In this document: piece by piece, positions 58,944 to 64,000 of the stretch
How the letters are laid out: each line of letters begins with the position of its first letter
Numbering within the stretch: the stretch's first letter is position 1
From: Gemmatimonadota bacterium
Lineage (GTDB): Bacteria > Gemmatimonadota > Gemmatimonadetes > Gemmatimonadales > Gemmatimonadaceae
Reading direction: 5' to 3'
NCBI GenBank assembly: GCA_021324775.1
Contig: JAJPIM010000045.1
Coordinates: 186,001 to 250,000 of the forward strand
DNA: 64,000 nucleotides
The notes under the pieces: model-generated
The model's database searches: none
The model's input: only the letters and a program-made list of their open reading frames with translations
What the model was told of the DNA's origin: nothing
Made by a program: the position numbers and the translations under genes

Positions 58944-60737
58944 CTACGCGTTCGCCAGTGCCTTGACCGTCGCCGCCATCGCGCGAACCCGGACGGGATC
59001 CGCCGACTTGGCCGCATCGTGATCCAGCCGTGATGCCAGTTTCGTGAGGGCCGCCTTCTGCGGCTTCCCGCTCAACTGCTCGGCCGCGTCGAGATCGTGC
59101 GCGATCGAGGCCGACTGCGCCTCGTCCACACCGTGCATGCGCACGAGCTGGTCGAGATACGCGCGCGCGACGACGAATGCCGGCGGCCATACCAGCTTCG
59201 GCTGGTCCGACGGATTGGACACGTCGAAGTGCACGAGCTTCGCCGCATCGATCTCGTTCTGCGAGAGGTTCTCGCTCGCCTTCAGATCGAAGATGTCGAG
59301 CCCGCGGCCGATCTCGGATCCATAGATATGCCCATTGAACCAGTAGGCGTTCCAGAAGCCCGCGATGTACAGCTTGGCCGAGTCCATCGGACCGCGATCG
59401 AAGAACGCGATCTCCTTCGGGTGCGCCGCATCGGTGAAGTCGAACACCGACACACCACCCTGATACCAGCCCTGGGCCATGACATCGCGTCCCGGGATCG
59501 GAATCAGCGACCCGTTGTGCGCCACGCAGTTCTCCGTTTCGGTCTGCGGGGCCGGCATCTTGAAGAAGCCGCCCAACTGCATCTTGTCATCGGAACCGAT
59601 CGTGTAGATCGCGTCCGCGCCCCACTTGATGGGGTCTGTCGCCCGGCAGCGCGGTGCGACACCGCCGCCCCACTCATCCGTGAAGAGCACTTTCTTGCCG
59701 TCGTTGCTGAACGTCGCCGAGTGCCAGTAGGCGAAATTCGGATCGCTCACCTCGGCGATGCGCTTGGGCTGGGACGGGTTGCGGATGTCGAGCAGGATCC
59801 CGTTCCCCGAGCAGGCGCCGGCCGCGAGACCGATCGCGGGATAGGCGGTGATGTCGTGGCACTGGTCGGTGCGGGCCGTGCTGTGCACCGTGTCCTTCGG
59901 GTTCATTTCCTTGGCGAGCCCATCGACCGCGCCGGTCTTGGCGTCGGCGAAGATGCGCGGCGAGCTGACCACCTTGGCATCCTGCGGCGACGCGAGCGGC
60001 ACCCGGATGACCTCGATACGGAACAGCGAGGTGTTCGGATCCGTCTCAGGCTCGGCGCCCGAACAGCCCGCGAGCTCTGCGCCGGGCCGGACCGTGCTGG
60101 TACCGGATACATAAACCCAGAGGATACCCGCGTCCTTGGGATCGGGAACCAGCGTGTGCGTGTGCGATCCTCGGCATGTCTGGACGTCCACGATCTTCTT
60201 CGGGTGATCGATGTCGGAGACGTCGAAGATGCGAACGCCGCGGAACCGCTCGGCGCTGACGGTGTCCTTGACGCCCTGCGTGCCGCAATCGACGCGGCCG
60301 CGGGTCTCCTCGACTGACATGAACATCAGGTTGCCGTAGATCGACGGGTCGCCCTGGCCACCGGGGCACACCATCGTCGTGCGCAGTGAGGGATGCGTGG
60401 GATCGGACACGTCCCAGATCTGCAGGCCGTGGAAGTTGCCCTGGAAGACGTAATGCCCGCTGAACGCGAGGTCCGAATCCAGGTAGGCGAAGTCGCCCAG
60501 ATTGTCCGGGTTGTAGAAGCCTTCCGGCTTCTGGCCGTGGCCGATGAGCGCCATGCCACTCGCCGCTTCACCGGCATCCTTCCAGCCCGCCTTGAGGCCG
60601 ACGCGGGGGTCGGCCTTCGCATTCGTGGCCTGGGCCCCGGCGGCGGTCACGGCCGCCGCGGTCGCGATCAGTCCCGCCGCGAGTGACAGCGACCATGTTC
60701 GCGCCATCGCTGCGCGTGTGGGTGTGCGTCCGATCAT
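58944..60737 (-). CDS. Secreted LVIVD-repeat beta-propeller protein
   Basis: This protein of about 597 aa has a signal peptide (LSLAAGLIATAAAVTAAGAQA) and several LVIVD-type repeats: LQIWDVSDPTHPSL, VRIFDVSDIDHPKK, GILLDIRNPSQPKR, VSVFDFTDAAHPKE and LDIFDLKASE. Such repeats build a propeller often found in surface or secreted proteins. Cysteines (VDCGTQG, ENCVAHN) may form disulfides. Start ATG at 60737. It is the last gene of the hydrolase-DUF305 operon, 86 nt after DUF305. Confidence 0.85.
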   Translation of the reverse strand: MIGRTPTRAAMARTWSLSLAAGLIATAAAVTAAGAQATNAKADPRVGLKAGWKDAGEAASGMALIGHGQKPEGFYNPDNLGDFAYLDSDLAFSGHYVFQGNFHGLQIWDVSDPTHPSLRTTMVCPGGQGDPSIYGNLMFMSVEETRGRVDCGTQGVKDTVSAERFRGVRIFDVSDIDHPKKIVDVQTCRGSHTHTLVPDPKDAGILWVYVSGTSTVRPGAELAGCSGAEPETDPNTSLFRIEVIRVPLASPQDAKVVSSPRIFADAKTGAVDGLAKEMNPKDTVHSTARTDQCHDITAYPAIGLAAGACSGNGILLDIRNPSQPKRIAEVSDPNFAYWHSATFSNDGKKVLFTDEWGGGVAPRCRATDPIKWGADAIYTIGSDDKMQLGGFFKMPAPQTETENCVAHNGSLIPIPGRDVMAQGWYQGGVSVFDFTDAAHPKEIAFFDRGPMDSAKLYIAGFWNAYWFNGHIYGSEIGRGLDIFDLKASENLSQNEIDAAKLVHFDVSNPSDQPKLVWPPAFVVARAYLDQLVRMHGVDEAQSASIAHDLDAAEQLSGKPQKAALTKLASRLDHDAAKSADPVRVRAMAATVKALANA

Positions 60738-60823
60738 GGATTCAGATCTCCCGTTGCATTGCATGGAGGTAGTCGTGCCGGTCATGTGGTGGTACGGTGG
60801 TCGCTTCCCGAGGCCCGCCGTGG

Positions 60824-61423
60824 TCACGGCTTGCTCCCGCTCGCGGGCATGGCATCCAGCAGCGCCTGCATTCGCCTGATCTCGGCGCGCTGATCCGCAT
60901 CGACATTCGATGCGAACTGGAAGATCTCCGATGTCTGCGCCGCGCCGTTCGTGGCTAACAATTGCTTGACCATCACGAGTGCCCCCTCGTGATGGCGGAT
61001 CATGCCTTCGAGGAACATACGGTCGAATGCCGGACCTTTGGCCGCGGCCAGCGCCGACATTTGCGCCGGTGTCAGCATGCCGGGCATCAGCATGTCCCCC
61101 ATCGCCATTCCCGGCATGGCCATGTGGCCCAGCGAATCAGGCGCCATCTCGTGATGGTCCCGAAGCCACGTCTGCATCATCCGGATCTCGTCTCGTTGCG
61201 AGATGGCGATCCGTTGCCCGAGTAGCGGCATTTTCGGGTCGGCCGAACGGTCCGCGATCAGGTTGACCATCTGGATGGCCTGAGCGTGGTGCATGATCAT
61301 GCCCTGCATGAAGTGCACATCGGCGGTGTCATTGCCGGCGGCTGCGGCCTGTGCAGCCGCCGTGGGACCGGCAATGGCCGGCCCCACGGCGAGCAGCATT
61401 CCGGCCAGCGCGTGCCTGATCAT
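60824..61423 (-). CDS. DUF305 / CopM-like Met-His-rich secreted protein
   Basis: This 199-aa protein has a signal peptide (MLLAVGPAIAGPTAAAQ) and two DUF305 helical repeats: DVHFMQGMIMHHAQAIQMV and DRMFLEGMIRHHEGALVMV. A methionine-rich linker (GHMAMPGMAMGDMLMPGM) lies between. Met/His helices of this family bind copper or silver in the periplasm. Start ATG at 61423, 4 nt after the upstream hydrolase stop, so it belongs to the same operon. Confidence 0.88.
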   Translation of the reverse strand: MIRHALAGMLLAVGPAIAGPTAAAQAAAAGNDTADVHFMQGMIMHHAQAIQMVNLIADRSADPKMPLLGQRIAISQRDEIRMMQTWLRDHHEMAPDSLGHMAMPGMAMGDMLMPGMLTPAQMSALAAAKGPAFDRMFLEGMIRHHEGALVMVKQLLATNGAAQTSEIFQFASNVDADQRAEIRRMQALLDAMPASGSKP

Positions 61424-61427
61424 CTGG

Positions 61428-63398
61428 TTACTGCCCCGCACCCGCCGTCGCCACCTGCCCCGGCTTATGCTTGACGACGGTGATGGTCACACCCGACGGG
61501 TACTGCTTCGAGTGGTGAATCGCGTTGTGCGCCACCAGGGTCTGCGTCTCGTCGTAGTTGTGACCGCCGGTGTTCAGGTTCCGGTCGAAGCGTGGGAAGT
61601 TACTGCTCGACACTTCCAGCCGGATGCGGTGGCCAGCCGCGAAGTAGTTGCTCGTGTTCATCGGACTGAGCACCACCTTGTACACCTTGCCCGGCTCCAT
61701 CCACACCTGCTTGTCGTATCCGTCGCGGTAGCGGACCCGCTGGATCGTCTCGTCCAGGTTGTATGCCGCGCCGTCGGGGCCGACGTCGATCACCTTGACG
61801 GTGAAGTCCGTATCCTTTCGGTCCGACGACACATAGAGTGTGACGGTGATCGGCCCGCTGACCTCCATGCCTTCCTTGAGCGCAGGCGTGGTGTAGACGA
61901 GGATGTCGGGCCGCACTTCCATCTTGCGCTGGTCCATCGCGCCGCCGGCGAGTCCGGGCTGGCAGCAGACGTTGCCGCCGTACGATGGGACGGGGTTGAG
62001 CGGATCGTACGTGAAGCCGTCCGGCTTGTCCGAGCCGGGAGCCTTGGGCGTCAGCACGCCGTCGCCGGACATGGTGTTCGCCTTGCCGTCGCTGGCCAGG
62101 TAGAACGAGAGCGGCTCCGCGCCACGGGGCGGCCAGGTGTCGGACGACTGCCAGGTGTTGGAACCCATCGTGAAGTAGCGAACATGCGGCAGCGTGTCCA
62201 GCAGCCCGTTCTTGTCGCCCTTCAGGAAATGGTCGAACCACCCGTAGGTGAGGGCGTCGTAGTCGTAGCGCGCATCGCCCACGCTCCGCTCGCCGACGAC
62301 CGTGTTCTCGGTCGCCCGCTTGTACTGGCAGTGCAGTGTGGGCGCGATGATCGCGTACTGATCCTTCGAGGTGGACGTCTGCCGCACGTGGTTGAACAGC
62401 GCCAGGTTGGGACCGACTGAGACGTCGTACCAGGTCATGAAGTACAGGCCCGGCATGTTGATCGTGGTGTTGTCGTGGTACAACCCGCCCCGGTACCACG
62501 CCGAATCGTCCGGCGTCCGCTGGATCATGCGCCCGCCAGTGGCCACCGGCATCGAGTCGGCGAAGATGCCGCGCGGCGCGTCGACGGCCTTCATGATGTC
62601 CTGCTCCGGCAGGTGCTTGAATGCCTCCAGCCAGTCCACGTGCGGCATCTGGGCCGCCAGGTCGAACATCCGGGACTCGCGAACCAGGTCGTCCTGCGAC
62701 GTATTCGCCGCGAACTGCGGACGGACCTGATTCTGCTCACCGTAGAGCCAGTCGATGAACAGCATCTGCACCGCGCCGCCGCGGTACCAGTTGCCCTGCT
62801 CGTAGTAAGGCTTGACCCGGCCTACGCCCGCGCCGAAGCTCTCGGGAATGATCGTCGCCAGCCCCGGCGGTGACATGGCGGCGACCGCCATCTGCCATTC
62901 GGCGGTCGATGAGCACCCGATGAGCCCGACCTTCCCGTTCGCCCACGACTGCGAGCTCACCCACTTGATCATGTCGTAGCCGTCGGTGGTCGGCGGCCCC
63001 AGAATGTCGTAGTTGCCTTCAGAGAAGAAGTGCCCGCGCTCGTTCTGGCCGACGTACGCATACCCGCGCTTGACCGCATCGAGGATCGAGGTCATGTCAC
63101 TCGGCGCGTTGTTGCGGACATCCCAGAAATTGAAGTTGTACGGCGTCCGAACGAAGATGATCGGCACCGGTCCCGACGCGCTTTTCGGACGGTAGATGTC
63201 GGTGGCCAGGCGCACGCCATCGCGCATCGGCACCATCACCTTCCGGTCGATCACGGCGACCGACTCCAGCTCCTTCTCGACGGCGAACCGCTGGGCGATG
63301 CCCGCGGAGTCGAGCAGGCGCTGCTGCGCGGCCACCGGCTGCGCGGCGGCCACGACCCCCGCCGCGGCAACGGCCAGGCGGCGGACTAGGCGATCCAT
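61428..63398 (-). CDS. Secreted CocE/NonD-family alpha/beta hydrolase
   Basis: This 656-aa hydrolase of the X-Pro dipeptidyl-peptidase/cocaine-esterase family has a signal peptide ending AQPVAAQ. The alpha/beta core follows ([25 protein letters not shown]), with nucleophile region [16 protein letters not shown] near residue 162 in place of the usual GxSYxG. The C-terminal jelly-roll ([54 protein letters not shown]) is complete. Start ATG at 63398 has GGGAGAGAG upstream. It is first gene of the operon with DUF305 and LVIVD genes. Confidence 0.9.
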   Translation of the reverse strand: MDRLVRRLAVAAAGVVAAAQPVAAQQRLLDSAGIAQRFAVEKELESVAVIDRKVMVPMRDGVRLATDIYRPKSASGPVPIIFVRTPYNFNFWDVRNNAPSDMTSILDAVKRGYAYVGQNERGHFFSEGNYDILGPPTTDGYDMIKWVSSQSWANGKVGLIGCSSTAEWQMAVAAMSPPGLATIIPESFGAGVGRVKPYYEQGNWYRGGAVQMLFIDWLYGEQNQVRPQFAANTSQDDLVRESRMFDLAAQMPHVDWLEAFKHLPEQDIMKAVDAPRGIFADSMPVATGGRMIQRTPDDSAWYRGGLYHDNTTINMPGLYFMTWYDVSVGPNLALFNHVRQTSTSKDQYAIIAPTLHCQYKRATENTVVGERSVGDARYDYDALTYGWFDHFLKGDKNGLLDTLPHVRYFTMGSNTWQSSDTWPPRGAEPLSFYLASDGKANTMSGDGVLTPKAPGSDKPDGFTYDPLNPVPSYGGNVCCQPGLAGGAMDQRKMEVRPDILVYTTPALKEGMEVSGPITVTLYVSSDRKDTDFTVKVIDVGPDGAAYNLDETIQRVRYRDGYDKQVWMEPGKVYKVVLSPMNTSNYFAAGHRIRLEVSSSNFPRFDRNLNTGGHNYDETQTLVAHNAIHHSKQYPSGVTITVVKHKPGQVATAGAGQ

Positions 63399-63433
63399 GT
63401 GACTCTCTCCCATACTGAAGCAACGGATACGAG

Positions 63434-63458
63434 CGCACGCCGGCGGCCCCGGCGTGCG
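63434..63458. terminator. GC hairpin between two minus-strand genes
   Basis: A perfect 10-bp inverted repeat (CGCACGCCGG / CCGGCGTGCG) with a 5-nt loop sits in the 177-nt gap between the small membrane protein and the CocE gene. It could terminate the upstream transcript. No T-tract is present. The rest of the gap holds no gene. Confidence 0.4.
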
Positions 63459-63575
63459 GCGCCATTATGGCACCCGGAACTACGCGGCGCTAGCGGCTCG
63501 CGCTGCGATGGCCGCGTTGCTCGGGGGCGATCCGCCACTGCCAGAGTGAGAGGCAGTCCCGATTCCCGGGACACT

Positions 63576-63788
63576 TTACTCGACGCCGCCCCGGCGCTTC
63601 CGCGCGTGCTCTGCCGCGTGCCGCGCCCGTCCCTCCGCCGACGCGGCGTTGCCTGCCGCTTCGACCCGATGCAAGCGCCGCCGGACGACGATGTACCCCA
63701 CCACGACGCACACGGCGATCGCCGCCCATACGAACCAGAGCCAGTTGCCACGCACCAGATCTCCCACGCTCACCGACGCTCCGATCAT
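63576..63788 (-). CDS. Small single-helix membrane protein
   Basis: This 70-aa protein has one transmembrane helix (WLWFVWAAIAVCVVVGYIVV), a basic juxtamembrane segment (RRRLHR) and an Ala/Arg-rich cytoplasmic helix. I recognise no family. Its start overlaps the stop of the upstream partial gene (ATGA), so the two are translationally coupled. Confidence 0.65.
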   Translation of the reverse strand: MIGASVSVGDLVRGNWLWFVWAAIAVCVVVGYIVVRRRLHRVEAAGNAASAEGRARHAAEHARKRRGGVE

Positions 63789-64000
63789 CGCGCACGCTCC
63801 TTCGCCAATTGCTCGATCTCCGGCGACTCGATGATCGGCCGGTCGTACCCGCTGAGCGCTACCACGATCATCGCGCGCCCCACGTTCACGGTTGTCGTCG
63901 TGAACCGCGGCGCCAGCCGCCGCAACAGCGGATACAGCGGCGCCAGCACGCTATACATGGCCTGATAGATCGCCGTCTTGGACCGGACGCCCTTGAGCGG
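63785..64000 (-). CDS. C-terminus of SDR/NAD-dependent epimerase-like protein (partial)
   Basis: Only the last 71 residues lie in the window. They read LKGVRSKTAIYQAMYSVLAPLYPLLRRLAPRFTTTTVNVGRAMIVVA..., which resembles the C-terminal region of YbjT-like NAD(P)-binding epimerase/oxidoreductases. The 5' part lies beyond the right edge. It is coupled to the small membrane protein by ATGA. Confidence 0.6.
   Translation of the reverse strand, partial: PLKGVRSKTAIYQAMYSVLAPLYPLLRRLAPRFTTTTVNVGRAMIVVALSGYDRPIIESPEIEQLAKERAR

Overview
The window is a gene-dense, high-GC bacterial chromosome segment with short intergenic gaps, many 1-4 nt start/stop overlaps and frequent GTG/TTG starts. The gene style suggests Gemmatimonadota or a close relative (inference from content; no rRNA is present to prove it): secreted amidohydrolases, CocE-type hydrolases, LVIVD-repeat and DUF305 proteins, serine/threonine kinases joined to TolB-N/TPR or RCC1 modules, BIG2 lipoproteins, and Ku/LigD end joining beside a family B DNA polymerase. 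I see no prophage, insertion sequence, CRISPR array or replication origin.

Layout: 0.2-7.2 kb is a DNA-repair block: minus-strand ku-ligD-DUF4126, a short AMACR-like CoA transferase, and a divergent plus-strand family B polymerase. 7.3-13.2 kb continues on the plus strand with a D-cysteine desulfhydrase/ACC deaminase-like enzyme, an APC permease, a multicopper oxidase with an extra N-terminal region, and a secreted amidohydrolase. 13.3-16.8 kb (minus) holds a VOC protein, a quinone-oxidoreductase-like MDR and a ribokinase-sugar transporter pair, followed by tRNA-Gly(CCC) and two hypothetical genes. 19.1-21.1 kb is a LytS/LytTR two-component system whose two genes are bridged exactly by a 28-codon mini-ORF. 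21.2-24.7 kb has tRNA-Thr and tRNA-Leu, a cytoplasmic kinase-TolB-N-TPR protein, then a minus-strand cluster of five tRNAs (His, Trp, Glu, Glu, Asp) with a well-formed promoter. A long A/T-richer hairpin separates it from efp, whose loop-tip lysine is replaced by Asn. 25.7-29.9 kb is the tesA-like lipase divergent from ybbA-ybbP.

30.1-38.9 kb is a co-directional block of TPR membrane protein, FHA membrane protein, kinase with a seven-repeat RCC1 ectodomain, seven-repeat BIG2 lipoprotein, and secreted TPR protein. It looks like one envelope-sensing assembly. 38.9-41.5 kb has an HTH regulator divergent from a 60-aa lipopeptide, convergent with a cytoplasmic TPR protein. 41.6-43.8 kb is mntH-mntR with a DtxR/MntR-like operator. 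43.8-50.5 kb holds an M1 aminopeptidase and several small or unknown envelope proteins, including a WapI-like orphan immunity protein and an orphan protease-propeptide-like lipoprotein.

50.6-57.3 kb is a catabolic operon (RidA, DgoK, DgoA, amidohydrolase, hydroxyproline epimerase, DHDPS-like lyase) divergent from an APC permease. It combines Entner-Doudoroff-type galactonate steps with hydroxyproline-type steps. 57.3-63.4 kb holds a PYROXD2-like flavoprotein and a CocE hydrolase-DUF305-LVIVD operon. The window ends inside an SDR/epimerase gene coupled to a small membrane protein.
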